Assembly: GCF_000292345.1 (NCBI RefSeq)
Contig: NZ_ALOU01000019.1
Coordinates: 301,752 to 365,751 of the forward strand
DNA length: 64,000 nucleotides
Source: Cupriavidus sp. BIS7
Lineage (GTDB): Bacteria > Pseudomonadota > Gammaproteobacteria > Burkholderiales > Burkholderiaceae
Reading direction: 5' to 3'
Shown here in pieces: positions 20,201-28,365 of this stretch. How positions within the stretch are numbered: position 1 is the stretch's first letter; every line of letters starts with the position of its first letter. The position numbers and the translations under genes are program-made. Below the pieces are notes generated by a model, which worked only from the letters and a program-made list of their open reading frames with translations, did no database searches and was not told the DNA's origin.

Positions 20201-20929
20201 CTGTGCGGCGGCATCGAATGGCCGGCACGTGCCGTCTGGCGAGAAAATCATCCCCGGTTGATACAGATAGCCGGCTTCCATTGGGAAGGAGACCGCCACG
20301 CCGCCTGCCAGTGCCATGTCGCATTCGCCCGAGCGCAGGCTCTCGCATGCCAGGTGCACGGCTACCAGGGAACTGGAGCATGCGGTCTGGACCGTCAGCG
20401 CTGGGCCTGTCAGCCCCAGCTTGTATGCGGTACGCGTGGCCAGATAGTCCTTGTCGTTGCCAAGCAGTGACTGAATGCCACGGACCTGCGAGGGCCCCGC
20501 GTCGCGAAATGCCTGTAGTGCCGGATAGGTGCTCATACGGCACGCGGCGAACACGCCGGTGCGATGGGGCACATGGCGCGGCGCGTACCCTGCATGTTCG
20601 AGTGCGTGCCAGGCGGCTTGCAGGAATAGTCGCTGTTGCGGATCGAGGGATTCGGCATCGGCGCGCGAGTAGCCAAATAGCGGGGCATCGAACTGGTCGG
20701 CGGCTTCGATCGTGGCTGCCACGGGCACGTAGTCGGGGTCGTCTGCCAGCGCCGGGCTGACGCCGGCCGCGCACAGCGTTGCGCGGTCGATCCTCCGGCT
20801 GCAGTCACGGCCGTCGAGAAGATTGCGCCAGTAGGCGTCGGCATTGGGGGAGGCGGGAAAGCGGCAGGCGAGACCCACCACCGCGATACTCTCGGCCAGG
20901 GCCGATGATTCATACTCCGGAACGCTCAT
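11216..20929 (-). CDS. irp1: HMWP1-like hybrid PKS/NRPS, yersiniabactin type
   Basis: Giant synthase of 3237 residues (Yersinia HMWP1 is about 3160). Domains in order: KS about 10-435 (Cys184 in TACSSS, His320, His360); AT about 535-830 (GHSVGE with Ser628); C-methyltransferase 1 about 1080-1290 (VLEVGGGTGG at 1112); KR about 1570-1760 (VTGGFGGLGR at 1578); ACP about 1855-1930 (Ser1889 in GLDSLQ); cyclisation domain about 1950-2390 with DxxxxDxxS at Asp2098, Asp2103, Ser2106; methyltransferase 2 about 2590-2830 (VLEVGAGTGA at 2658); PCP about 2900-2970 (Ser2930 in GDSLIA); thioesterase about 2985-3230 (Ser3053 in GWSYG). It would add a bis-methylated malonyl unit, reduce it, add and methylate a third cysteine ring and release the product. 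No complete adenylation domain is present. In the KR the expected catalytic Tyr is His1723. A GGAGA precedes ATG 20929. Confidence 0.96.
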   Translation of the reverse strand: MSVPEYESSALAESIAVVGLACRFPASPNADAYWRNLLDGRDCSRRIDRATLCAAGVSPALADDPDYVPVAATIEAADQFDAPLFGYSRADAESLDPQQRLFLQAAWHALEHAGYAPRHVPHRTGVFAACRMSTYPALQAFRDAGPSQVRGIQSLLGNDKDYLATRTAYKLGLTGPALTVQTACSSSLVAVHLACESLRSGECDMALAGGVAVSFPMEAGYLYQPGMIFSPDGTCRPFDAAAQGTYAGHGLGIVVLRRLEDAMRDGDTVMAVLRGSAINNDGERKVGYTAPSVAGQHEVIREAMSVAGIAADDVDLIEAHGTATPLGDPIEIEALRGALAARDPSAPRCRIGSVKGNLGHLDTAAGIASLIKTVLAVHHGTMPPGLHAETPNPALRLDESPLALIYAPEPWPRAVRTAGVSSFGIGGTNCHVIVQSAPPAAPRSVSIDDAETPALLLSAASPSALRRMAAAYAEAWDAGAPPAGLAAAALQGRALDLNCRLAMPLIDEARPALAAFAENVSDVVLHVGQGQGQHLWLFGGQGTQWPGMSMAMSRQSAAFDGMIERCCAICDPLLPLPLRAVMDGTHPSADAALADMTFAQPAIVAFELAMAAHWQSIGLRPDAVIGHSVGEYAAAVVAGHYTPEAILPLVVTRGRMMQAHAASGAMLAAFADDVTLQPCIARCDVDIAAWNGARHVVLSGAAAAIDTLAAELDADGIAHARLAVSGAAHSRLLDPMLDAYAQAAATVRAETGNGVVLWSTLLGEAIDADTLNRPDYWRRHVRDPVRYHQALGRAVAEGVSVCLELSPDAPLTGMGSRADILATTDGPGNDHELPARQWIASARRGQGVTETQQDALLSLFAGGAALSWPQLLPCRAPRAAAPLYPFDTTRYWYDDGCDENSASGPSNPANPSSAGTPTDTDKAINSGRPVAISAAATLDLPRLALLNRCATALHGIYVDTMVRQCVGDAIDERVTLPDIMRGGRLQPRHRQLLARLLRSCVEDGYYRCDDSGRYTATGTVPYAEHQTLLQTLRDCCEGLDVIADTIARGGSQLHAMMRGDVDPVAVIFPDSAETGVEVLYRDFSFGHYFNQIAAAVADGLVHARENGQPFRVLEVGGGTGGTTTLLLDALAPHVDVHYTFTDISAVFTRRAQARFGHYDFVEYREFDLEKAPAIQGFAAGEYDLIVAANVIHATRHAGHALAMLHTLLQPGGHLMMREITQPMRLFDFVFGPLVAPLQDEAARGGELFLSTDRWAEHCREAGFVQTRWLPENGTPTATMSEHILLARASDPPQHAAAFDRATSGVTDTGNPVLGYQTDANTYVADWSSCAADSARWHAQLDAAAQALRNRAGHRKAMIWQAPDATPNDLASVRLRWHDGPFGAATITLDTRDGKAQWQPVAAAHTASDAAPSGLPIARPAPDTRFEQTWQPFPCEPTDAVHASVVEIATHDAPASTLAALAEPLRHALANAAQDALIVVTRNACAPPGHGPVWPAHHAIWGLMRVAAAEQPNRALAVIDIPDDDDGSALAVGQGAVAAGARWIAVRNGTVFVPSLMPVTESASPVPPGWLRGTGWHVVTGGFGGLGRMACAWLAAHGASRIALLAPRGPDPKQCNDTWREELSARSGCTVLWLPCNTADTTQVSRCIATLYADGGIGGAIHAAGVLDDAPLTQLTAARISAVTGVKAAGAEALREALHAHGARYLLLYSSAAATLGTPGQGAHALASGYLDGMALRETSGSMAVISLVWGAWGEIGRAANAALRERLAEAGMETISTAEGRWHLDQAIMRGAPVHIAMRLALSHPLASRVGIEAGPIGAGSHGKASAEPRGSDRAADSTVPALHVSGQHTTDLTAIEAWLRARIALQLRMNDPGQLRPRQDLLQQGLDSLQFLELNSAIRRATGIRLDPAQAYRDMTLDGLGKLIATAVYVKKPDHADTAPTLTPDPVNRHAPFPLTPIQHAYWLGRTELILQGGMACHVLFEWDLDSSAHGLQSRQSPDGFDIARFEQAWNALIARHDMLRMVVEDNGMQRILPEVPTYRMEIDALDALSTHARERHLLDTRERMAGAVPSAGEWPLFEVRVSQLGEGRLRLHMNLDLLQFDVQSFKVMMDDLSAAYAGQRLPPPSLSFRDYVLAVQAQRETTEWQASWRYWQAALHTLPPAPQLPMAANAAEGPPRITTRQGQLPAQTWTRLATLWKGWGVTPSAGLLTVFACVLARACRRPDFTLNLTFFDRQPLHAEVNQLIGDFTSVLLMDFDIDRSAPLRAMIEQTQARLWERLAHSRVNGVEVLRSYTRMHGGHGSHDSTHRLPAMPVVFTSMLGMTLDGQPIERALTHLLGEPIHVFTQTPQVWLDHQVMEIDGDLVYHWYCMDDVLGPGVAERLFAEYTEALATIAAQPEDLVAPGGTPTPARIPHPAARPPGDWPGAIDLRDVEAHLRCHPMVRAAEIRLAPDGSGPCAWVVAADATDIAGSPASPDVAIDTRALPRIEGPILTEFGEAWRALEQRAREGIHATLRRHGLFANPVDGYTVQAVVDRLGATATTARIVRQWLSLLCASGGLTFDGLHYRAAEAPAPSASQSLPAPAPAWLATIAQYLDRCLAAHDGLLQGNTSARHLLLGDDDAIAHAFYRDNPVAAALNDAVSAMVAQLSDGRGDFRVLEVGAGTGATTRRIMPALADRLEIYHFTDISRLFFDHARIQFGNAPPMRYSMLDLNRATDFTAHPAQGYDAIIAVNVLHDVADVTRSLQRLRRLLRPGGHLLLVEATERDSALQRASIGFMESLNGLDDARAIDGNPMLDLSGWTLALRDAGLTPTLTWPRPADGDWRQHLIVAQATRSERFDPEALSAHLRTSYPDLSPPRWQQCERLPEPAPPMPLILPTGTKDIGKAPAVVEPTVVDPKALQAVSAVWEALLARPVGPDTDFFRSDGDSLIATRMVAQVNRLGIGPASLRQVFEHPRLADFCAAMMAVAQAEIPGIHVLARGNEPRPVFACHASDGGVAAYHQLAGALGCTVSGLDAEGALSVATLGALAQRHVDSIRHAQPRGPYTLLGWSYGTFLAAEAAQRLHDAGEAVRVVLLDPVSRADFHCSNHAALLRLLCQGPAAIELPSAFEQWQPAAQTDWFLAQMHAARRWPDGKDGKARLDLVAHLLGLLTQAPAPTAPLVPCLRIDARRRPAHWRAADDDWHAWTAGPANAQFDQHWVDAGHWDLLLDVDVVARVAALWREWDAATAYKGDTP

Positions 20930-20979
20930 GGATGGGTCTCCGAAACGATGGGGGAGGTTGGCGCGGATTCGTCGGCGAG

Positions 20980-21040
20980 AGGCTGGTTATGGGGCCAGCC
21001 AAGGAGCCAGCCAAGGGGGCTGGCCAAGGGGCTGGACAAG
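20980..21040. repeat. Short GGCTGG/CCAGCC repeats at the ybtX 3' end
   Basis: Four to five copies of CCAGCC or GGCTGG lie within 60 bases around the ybtX stop codon. GGCTGG at 20981-20986 and CCAGCC at 20995-21000 can pair as a stem with an 8-base loop that contains the stop codon, and the next copies encode the repeated PWLAP residues. This may slow ribosomes or act as an mRNA processing barrier between ybtX and irp1; that function is inferred. Confidence 0.4.
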
Positions 21041-22228
21041 ACGTCGCGCGGCCAGCAGGCTTGCGCATGCCAGCACGGCCAGCAGCCCGAGCGCAATGCG
21101 GTAGCCGGTGTGATGGATCAACTGCAGGATGCCGATCGACATGACGATGGCCACTGCGGCATCCACCGACTGGAACAGCGCGTAGTCGGCGGCCGGCCGC
21201 GCAGGGCGTACCTGGTCCATCAGCAGCCGATAGACGAAGACGAACGCTGCTGCCGCGGCGACGTTGGACAGCGTGATCAGCGTTATCCAGCCCGGCAGGC
21301 CAAGCACTGGATAGCCCAGGCATCCGGCGGCAGGAATGGCGATGTGTGCGGCCAGCAGGCATTGGAGACCGGTGGCGAGTCGTACGCGCCTGGCAATCCA
21401 GCCGCCAGCGACGATGCCGAGTGCGCTGCCGCCGGTTGCATAGAGTGCCAGCGCGGCACCGGCTTCAGACATCGTCATGCCAAGGTCGATCAGTATCGGT
21501 GCCTCGATGGCCATCATCGCCCGCATGGACGGAAAGGCAACCGCCGCAAGACATAACCCGGGCCACAGGGAACGCCAGGTCTCACGCCATCGCGCACGTG
21601 GTGACATGGCGGCTGCCGCAGGAGCCTTCATGAGGCTTGCTGCGCTCCGCGGCAACGGCTGACATAGCCGCAGCGCCGGATAGAGCAGCAACAGCGACAC
21701 CACACCGAGCGTACTGAGCGCGACGGTCCATCCTCCCCACTGTGCGACTGCCAGGAACAGCGGCGGACAGGCCAGTATGCCGATGTAGCTGCCTCCGACC
21801 TGCGCAATACTGGCGGCCGGGCGGCTGGCGGTGGTGGTGGTCCCGATGACGATGCCATCGGCGTAGATGTCATGCGTGGCCGATAGCGTGGCGAGCCATA
21901 GCAGCGCGATTACCACCATGAGCGGGGCATCGCCCGGCGTCAGCCATCCGGTGGCGAAAAGCGTCAGCGCCATTGCCGCCTGCAGCAATGCCAGGCTGCC
22001 CAGGTATCGATTGCCGCGCAACGTCAGCGCATGCCGCTCCGCCCACCCCGCCCAGAGACCCTTGAACACCCACGGCAGCATGGCCAGAGAAAGATAGCTG
22101 AGCGTGGCCAGGCTCCAGCCCTGCTGGCGGAAATAGGCACTGGCTCCGCGCGCGATGAGCGCGGTGATCATGCCCTGATGCACGTAGAAGCACCAGAAGG
22201 GCATCAGTTGGCGCGAGGCTGGCTTCAT
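20987..22228 (-). CDS. ybtX: MFS transporter, YbtX/Irp8-like
   Basis: Inner-membrane major-facilitator protein of 413 residues with about twelve hydrophobic segments. In yersiniabactin loci the homologue YbtX/Irp8 lies in the siderophore operon; it has been linked to siderophore or metal handling, but its exact substrate is not settled. Start ATG 22228 overlaps the TGA of the HMWP2-like gene as ATGA; the frame stays open up to 22441, but that extension lies inside the upstream gene and is rejected. Recognisable parts include an N-terminus ending in MPFWCFYVHQGM, LLWLATLSATHDIYADG and a positively charged cytoplasmic loop SPRARWRETWRSL between the two halves. The C-terminus ends in the short repeat PWLAPWLAP. 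A 57-base gap separates it from the HMWP1-like gene, the largest gap in the operon. Confidence 0.9.
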   Translation of the reverse strand: MKPASRQLMPFWCFYVHQGMITALIARGASAYFRQQGWSLATLSYLSLAMLPWVFKGLWAGWAERHALTLRGNRYLGSLALLQAAMALTLFATGWLTPGDAPLMVVIALLWLATLSATHDIYADGIVIGTTTTASRPAASIAQVGGSYIGILACPPLFLAVAQWGGWTVALSTLGVVSLLLLYPALRLCQPLPRSAASLMKAPAAAAMSPRARWRETWRSLWPGLCLAAVAFPSMRAMMAIEAPILIDLGMTMSEAGAALALYATGGSALGIVAGGWIARRVRLATGLQCLLAAHIAIPAAGCLGYPVLGLPGWITLITLSNVAAAAAFVFVYRLLMDQVRPARPAADYALFQSVDAAVAIVMSIGILQLIHHTGYRIALGLLAVLACASLLAARRLVQPLGQPPWLAPWLAP

Positions 22229-25200
22229 TGCGGCGCTCCGTCGGCCGAGTTGCCTTGCCGCCGCCGTTCGCGACGCAGCCTCGGTTGCGTCCTCGGTTGA
22301 CGCTGGTCCGAGCCGGGACCGTCGGGCGTGGATGCACCGGATTGGGCTGACAAGTGTGTGGCAAGCGCGCGCGGCGACGGATGGGCGAACAGATCGGTCA
22401 CCGCCAGCGTGCGCCCTGCCTGCCGCAGCCGTGCATGCCATTGCACGAGCTGCAGGGAACTGGCGCCGGCATCGAAGAAATTGGTGTCAGGCTCGATCGG
22501 TTGGCCAACGATTTCGCGGAACATGACGCGCAGGTCGCGCAGCAGCGTATCGGAAACGATGGCCGGCGCCGAGGACGACGAAGACGCGGGGTCGGGCAGC
22601 CATGGATCCGCCGACTCGGCGGACTCCGGGGTGAGCGGCACGGCGCGTGTCACCAACGTGTCGAGCGGCAGGTGCCATGCGGCATCGCTGCTGGCAAGCT
22701 GGCGCAACAGCGCTTCGTATTGATCGAACATTGCCGCGAGTTCCCCAGGCGGGAACAGCGCTTCGACGGCGTCCCAGTTGAAGCACAGGTCACCGTCGGA
22801 TTCGTAGACTTGATGATCGAGCCAAACCTGCGGCGTCTGTGAAATGCCCCAGTTCGGGCGCAGCCAGCTTCCGTGATGCAGGAAGCGTCCGCCGTCGAAG
22901 CCCAGCGCGCTTGTGAACACGACCGGCATCGTCGTGGCGGCATTGCCGGTTTCGCGTGCCATGTCCCGCATGACACGAATGGCGGAGTAGTCGCGCTGCG
23001 GAAGGTCGTCCCAAAGCTGCTGCTGCAGTCGCTGGGCGGTGTCCAGCCAATTGGCGCCCGGTGTCCAGGCCAGCAGCAATAGCGATGTGAAGTCGCCAAG
23101 CAGGCGCTCGACATGCGGATGCACGGGGGGACGGTCGAACAACGTCAGGTTCAGGGTCATCGCCGGCCGGGTGCTCCAGGCCGCCAGCACCGTGCCGAAT
23201 GCGCATAGCAACACGGCTGAGGGGGTCATCCGCAATGGTGCGGCACGTGCCTTCAATCGTTGCCAGTCCGCGGCTGCCATCCGTGCTGCCAGGCGTATGA
23301 AGCGGGGAGGGCCGATGCTCGCCGGGTCTGCGGCCAGCCGAAGGCCCGGCGCCTTTGGCAGCGTCGCGATGCGCGCGCGCCAGTAGCGTTGGCTTTCGGT
23401 GCAGGAATTCCGGGTCGCGTCGATGGCCAGCCGACAGTCGCGATAGCTTGTCTCGATCGGTGGCAAGGGCGCGGCCGGATCGACGTAAAGCTGCTCCAGT
23501 TCCGCAAGCAGAATCTGCATGCTCAGGCCGTCGAGCAGCAGATTGTCGAGCATCAGGTAGACGCGGGTATGGGCGCGCTCCGGCGTGGTCACGAGCTGGA
23601 TGTCGAACGTGGGCCAGCGCGCGGGATCGAGAGTCTGGCGCGATGCCCGCGTACGCAGCGACAGCGCGTCCTGCCCGTCGAGATCCGGGACGACGTGTCG
23701 CGCGATCCGCAACGGCGGCACCTCGCGCAGTACCTGCAGCTGTCCGTCGCGGATCACGGCGCGCAGCATGTCGTGCCGCAGAATCAGTGTCTCCCAGGCC
23801 CGTTGCATACGGGCCTCGTCGAGATCGGCCACGTCGAATTCGACAAAGAAATGTGCGCCGACGCCGCCAAGCGGGAACCCGGGCTGCCGGCCGGCAAGGT
23901 ACGCTTGCTGGACGTCGGTCAGCGGCACTGGCAGATGGCGGTCGCCAGCCGCCGGTGTGGCGCGCGTGACATCTGGTGGAGCAGCGTCGGCGGGAACCAG
24001 CGTGGCGGCGAACGCGGCCAAAGTGGGGGCCGCAAACAGGTCGGATAGCCTGCCTCGATAGCCGCGACGGGCCAGTTCGCCGATCAGGCGTGTGGCCAGC
24101 AGGCTGTCGCCACCGGCCTCGAAGAAATGACTGTCCCGATGCGGGGCGGCAACATCGAGCCATTCGGACCAAAGCGAGGCCAGCAGCCGTTCGGTGTCGC
24201 TCGTGGGCGGCTGAGTGGGCGCGGCAACAGGTGCGTTGCCGTCGTTGGTCAGCGCTGCCAGCGCCTGGTGGTCGATCTTGCCGTTCGCGGTCAGCGGTAG
24301 TGCATCGAGCCAGAGCAGCCGGTGCGGCACCATGTAGGCGGGCAATGCATGGCGCAAGCGCTCTCTCAGGGTTTCCGCGTCAGGGATGTAAGCGTGCTCC
24401 GGGGCGCGAAGCGTGAACGAGGAGAGGTTGCCGTGATGCCACTTGTGCGAGCACGGCAGGGCCGTGTCCGCGAACAGCGTCAGCCATGCCTGTGCGGATT
24501 GCACCTCGGTATCTTCGAGCAGAGCGGCCGTGACCAGTGCCACGGCAGGCATGGTTGTCAATTCCAATACATGAATCCATGCCCCCGGTGCCGCGAGCCG
24601 AGCCGCCTCCAGCATGATTTCACGCGGCACGGCACGCCGATGCAATACGTTGTTGAGCAGTACGAGGTCTGCATGGTGCCGGTGTTCCGTGCTTGTCAGC
24701 TTGCTGGCGGTGAACACGTGGGCGTGAGGGAACGCCGCGAGTCCGGCTCGCAAGCGAAGCATGTAGTCAGATGAAGGGTCCGAGATCGTGTAGGTCAGTT
24801 GGGCCGGCGTCAGGCGCTCCAGCAGCTTCGCGGCCAGCAGGCCCGAGCGGCCGTATGGCTCCACGAGTCGCACTGGACGGCCAAGTTGCCGGGACAGATC
24901 GGCGATGGCGGTGGCCAGCGTGGCCAGGGCGGCCTGCATGTCCGGGTTGCGCGCCAGCTGTGCCTCCGGGGCCAGTTGGTCATGGTCGAGCAGGGCCTGT
25001 GGCGGCATTCGTCCTGAGAGGATGGTCTCGAACATGTCATGAAAGCCGTTGAGCGCGTCAGTCAGGTCGGTTCGGCGCGCGCCGTCATGAGAATTCGACG
25101 GTTGGGCGCGATCTCGCAGCCATGCGTTCCAGCGGGCCATCAACGGGATATAGCGTGTGTCAACCGTTGGCGCGGGCCGGCGCCCGAGGTAGGTGCGCAG

Positions 25201-28200
25201 AAATCCGGCCACGCATGCGTTATCGTCGGGTGTGGCCTGTGCGGGCGCGGGGTCGGAGTCGGATCGCGAAATGCCGGGCGCGAAGTTGCCAGGCAATGCG
25301 GGATCGCGGGCAAGGATGCGGCCTAGCTGTGAGGCGTCGGCCACGACGCAGGCGGCCAGGCGCTTGTCGCGATCGCCAACGGCGAAGGTGATGGCATTGC
25401 GTACGCCGGGGATGGCCAGCAACGCCGCATCGATCTCTCCGAGTTCCACGCGATGGCCGCCGACTTTTACCTGGCGATCGCGCCGGCCCAGGAACTCAAG
25501 CGTGCCGTCCGGCCAATAGCATCCCAGGTCTCCGGTGCGGTACCAGCGCGAGTCGGCGGATTCGACGAACTGCGTGGCTGTGCGCGCCGTGTCGTTGTAG
25601 TAGCCGAGGGCCACGCCGGTGCCACCAATCCAAAGCTCTCCAGGCACCCAGTCCGGGCAGTCACGGCCATCGGGGGCCACCACGCGGTAGCACTGGTTGG
25701 CGAGCGGATACCCATAGGGAATCGAACGCCAGTGTGGAGGCAGGTCCCGCACTTCCTGCACGTTGGACCAGATCGAGGCCTCCGTAGCACCACCCATGGC
25801 CACCAGCAGGCCATCCGCCCGGAAGTGGCGGTATCGGCCGGGCAGATCCAGGCCGATCCAGTCTCCCGACAACATCACGGCACGCAGCCCGGCGGGCTCA
25901 TTGCGGCCCATGCCTTCGGCATAGGTCAGCAGCATGTCGAATAGCGCAGGGACCGTATTCCACAACGTGACGCCGTGGCGTGCCATGGCATCGCACCAGG
26001 CTCCGGGATCGCGGCGCTGGCATTCGTCCACGAGCACCAGCGCGCCCCCGGCGCCGAGCACGCCGAAGATGTCATAGACCGACAGATCGAAATGCAATGC
26101 AGACAGCCCCAGGACGCGGTCATCCGGGCCGACGCCATAGCGCTGGTTGATGTCGGCGCAGGTATTGAGCGCGCCGGTGTGCGAGATCACGACGCCTTTC
26201 GGCGTGCCGGTGGATCCACTCGTGTAGATGATGTAGGCCGGGGATGACGGATCGCGCAGGCCGTGTGCGTCGCGCGGTTGCAGCGGTTCTCCGCGTATGG
26301 CGGCTTGCCATGTGAGTGCGCTGCTCTCGTCGGCGTCGCCGGCGTTCGCGCAAGTCAGTACGAGCGTGACGTCGGCGCCGTTGCAGATGGTGTCGCGCCG
26401 TGCGCGGGGCTGGTCCGCGGCCACTGGAACGTAGACTGCCCCCGCATGCAGAATGCCGAGCGCGGACACCACCTGCCCGATTCCCTTTTCCATGCAGATC
26501 GCCACATGATCGCCGGGGCGTACGCCGCGGGCGCGAAGGCTGCCCGCGAGCCGCATCGCCATGCTTGCGAGGTGTCCATAACGGATGATGTCGTCACCAT
26601 GGATCAGCGCGATCGCGTCCGGAGATTGGGTCGCACGTGCAAAGAAGGGGGTATGCAGGCAGCCGCCGGGGATTGGCGCATGGGTCTGGTTGGCGCGTCT
26701 GCGGACGTCGTGCTGCCTGGCGGGCATCGGGTCGGCCAGTTGCCGCTGCCATGCGGCCGCATTGCCATCCGCCAGTGTCCGCACCAGTGACGTATACCCC
26801 TCGAACATCGCATCCACCAGGCCCGCCGGAAACAGTGCGTCGTTGGCATCCCATTGCAATATGGCTGCGTCTCCGTGCTCGTAGGCAAGATGGTCGAGCC
26901 AAACCTGTGGGGTCTGGGAAATGCCCCAGTCGGGGGTGCCAAGAATGCCGTCCGGATCATGGCCGAAGAGCGGGCGGCCGAGGTGGCTTGTGAAGACAAT
27001 GGGAGCGCCGTGCGGATGCTGGTCTCCGCGGCGCAAGGCGCGTAGCACCTCCACGCCAGACCATTGCCGATGCTCCCAGGCGTCGGTGAACGCGGCCTGG
27101 TTGGCGCGGGCCATGACATCGAACGGATCGGAACCGCCCTCGAGGGCCAGAAGCAGAATGTTCGTGAAATCGGCCACCATTGTGTCAACGGCCGGGTGTA
27201 GCGGTTCGCGATCGAACAGGGTCAGGTTGACCAAGGCGCGAGAGGCGGCGCTCCAGCGCGAAAGCGTGGCCGCGAAGAGTGTTGCCAGCGCCATCGTCGG
27301 TGTGACGCCGCATGCGGCGGCCCTGGTGCGAAATCTTCTCCATGCGGTGGCGTCAAGGGTGAATTGGCGTCGCGACATCCGCACAGGGCTTGCGCGACTG
27401 GTGTCCGTGGCCAGCGGCAGTGCGGGTGCGGGAGGCAGATCGGGCAGACGTGCTTCCCACCAGTCTTGCGCGGCCTTGCGCGCGGCGGCCTGCGTGGCCT
27501 GCCATTGATCGAGATAACTTCGGAAGTCATACTCGGCCAGTGCCGATGGAAGCGCACGGCCTGCAGCCAGCGCCGCCAGTTCCGTGAATATCCGTGAAAA
27601 GCTCGCGGCATCAGCCACCAACAGGTCAAGATTCACGTGCAGCCTGTGCCGCCCGTCCGGCAGCAACGTGAATTGACAGTCAAAGGTTTCACCGCGTTCG
27701 ACATCCAGCACGCGATGACCAAGCCTGTTACGTAGCGCTTCGAGATGCTGCACGATCTCCGCGTCGTCGGCATCGCGCAGGTCATGGACTGTCAGCCGCT
27801 GCCATGCGGGTTGCGGCTCCCAGCGTTGCAGCCCGTCGGGCAGGAATCTCACGCTTAGCATCGGGTGGCGGGCCAGCAGGGCGGCGATGGCGCGTTCCAG
27901 CGCGTGCGGCGTCAGGCCGCTGTCGCCGAGAAACTCCTGGTAGAGGTGGCAGCCGACTCCGCCGAGCGGCTGAGCAGGATCGCGGCCCACGAGATATGCG
28001 TGCTGCACCGGCGTCAGGGCGAACGGTTCGCCATCTGTCATGCGAGGCAGCGTGACCGGCGGCATACCCTCGGCCCCGGCCCGGGCCGGGTGCGTTGCAG
28101 TTCCGGGTTCGGCCAGGATCGACAACCAGCCGGTCAATGTTGGGGCGGCGTACAGATCGCGAAGTCTGACCTGGTGTCCGTGCTTGCGCAGCCTGTTCAC

Positions 28201-28365
28201 CCATGCCATCAATAGCATGGAATCCATGCCCAGCCGCAGCAGGTTGTCGTTAGCGCCGAGGCGGGCAGGGTCCAGGCGTAGCTCGGTGGCAACCGTACGG
28301 TGCAACCATTCTGACGTGCTTTCTGACGTGCTTCCGGGCATGGAGTCGAAGGAGGACGAAGTCAT
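22225..28365 (-). CDS. irp2: HMWP2-like NRPS, yersiniabactin/pyochelin type
   Basis: 2046-residue synthetase with the HMWP2 layout (Yersinia protein about 2035). Aryl carrier domain about 15-95 (Ser49 in LGMDSM); cyclisation domain 1 about 110-540 with DxxxxDxxS at Asp247, Asp252, Ser255; adenylation domain from about 570 (YTSGSTGTPKG at 714-724, RRDRQVKVGGHRVELGE near 961-977, catalytic Lys1363 in LTANGKID); an inserted methyltransferase-like domain about 1037-1322 splitting the A domain; PCP1 (Ser1421 in GGDSLLA); cyclisation domain 2 about 1475-1905 (Asp1607, Asp1612, Ser1615); PCP2 (Ser1970 in GASSLQ). The insert has VEPYGRSG where active methyltransferases have a glycine-rich loop, as in the epimerase-type inserts of PchE and HMWP2. 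It would build the salicyl-bis-thiazoline part from salicylate and two cysteines. Start ATG 28365 overlaps the ABC gene stop (ATGA). Confidence 0.96.
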   Translation of the reverse strand: MTSSSFDSMPGSTSESTSEWLHRTVATELRLDPARLGANDNLLRLGMDSMLLMAWVNRLRKHGHQVRLRDLYAAPTLTGWLSILAEPGTATHPARAGAEGMPPVTLPRMTDGEPFALTPVQHAYLVGRDPAQPLGGVGCHLYQEFLGDSGLTPHALERAIAALLARHPMLSVRFLPDGLQRWEPQPAWQRLTVHDLRDADDAEIVQHLEALRNRLGHRVLDVERGETFDCQFTLLPDGRHRLHVNLDLLVADAASFSRIFTELAALAAGRALPSALAEYDFRSYLDQWQATQAAARKAAQDWWEARLPDLPPAPALPLATDTSRASPVRMSRRQFTLDATAWRRFRTRAAACGVTPTMALATLFAATLSRWSAASRALVNLTLFDREPLHPAVDTMVADFTNILLLALEGGSDPFDVMARANQAAFTDAWEHRQWSGVEVLRALRRGDQHPHGAPIVFTSHLGRPLFGHDPDGILGTPDWGISQTPQVWLDHLAYEHGDAAILQWDANDALFPAGLVDAMFEGYTSLVRTLADGNAAAWQRQLADPMPARQHDVRRRANQTHAPIPGGCLHTPFFARATQSPDAIALIHGDDIIRYGHLASMAMRLAGSLRARGVRPGDHVAICMEKGIGQVVSALGILHAGAVYVPVAADQPRARRDTICNGADVTLVLTCANAGDADESSALTWQAAIRGEPLQPRDAHGLRDPSSPAYIIYTSGSTGTPKGVVISHTGALNTCADINQRYGVGPDDRVLGLSALHFDLSVYDIFGVLGAGGALVLVDECQRRDPGAWCDAMARHGVTLWNTVPALFDMLLTYAEGMGRNEPAGLRAVMLSGDWIGLDLPGRYRHFRADGLLVAMGGATEASIWSNVQEVRDLPPHWRSIPYGYPLANQCYRVVAPDGRDCPDWVPGELWIGGTGVALGYYNDTARTATQFVESADSRWYRTGDLGCYWPDGTLEFLGRRDRQVKVGGHRVELGEIDAALLAIPGVRNAITFAVGDRDKRLAACVVADASQLGRILARDPALPGNFAPGISRSDSDPAPAQATPDDNACVAGFLRTYLGRRPAPTVDTRYIPLMARWNAWLRDRAQPSNSHDGARRTDLTDALNGFHDMFETILSGRMPPQALLDHDQLAPEAQLARNPDMQAALATLATAIADLSRQLGRPVRLVEPYGRSGLLAAKLLERLTPAQLTYTISDPSSDYMLRLRAGLAAFPHAHVFTASKLTSTEHRHHADLVLLNNVLHRRAVPREIMLEAARLAAPGAWIHVLELTTMPAVALVTAALLEDTEVQSAQAWLTLFADTALPCSHKWHHGNLSSFTLRAPEHAYIPDAETLRERLRHALPAYMVPHRLLWLDALPLTANGKIDHQALAALTNDGNAPVAAPTQPPTSDTERLLASLWSEWLDVAAPHRDSHFFEAGGDSLLATRLIGELARRGYRGRLSDLFAAPTLAAFAATLVPADAAPPDVTRATPAAGDRHLPVPLTDVQQAYLAGRQPGFPLGGVGAHFFVEFDVADLDEARMQRAWETLILRHDMLRAVIRDGQLQVLREVPPLRIARHVVPDLDGQDALSLRTRASRQTLDPARWPTFDIQLVTTPERAHTRVYLMLDNLLLDGLSMQILLAELEQLYVDPAAPLPPIETSYRDCRLAIDATRNSCTESQRYWRARIATLPKAPGLRLAADPASIGPPRFIRLAARMAAADWQRLKARAAPLRMTPSAVLLCAFGTVLAAWSTRPAMTLNLTLFDRPPVHPHVERLLGDFTSLLLLAWTPGANWLDTAQRLQQQLWDDLPQRDYSAIRVMRDMARETGNAATTMPVVFTSALGFDGGRFLHHGSWLRPNWGISQTPQVWLDHQVYESDGDLCFNWDAVEALFPPGELAAMFDQYEALLRQLASSDAAWHLPLDTLVTRAVPLTPESAESADPWLPDPASSSSSAPAIVSDTLLRDLRVMFREIVGQPIEPDTNFFDAGASSLQLVQWHARLRQAGRTLAVTDLFAHPSPRALATHLSAQSGASTPDGPGSDQRQPRTQPRLRRERRRQGNSADGAPQ

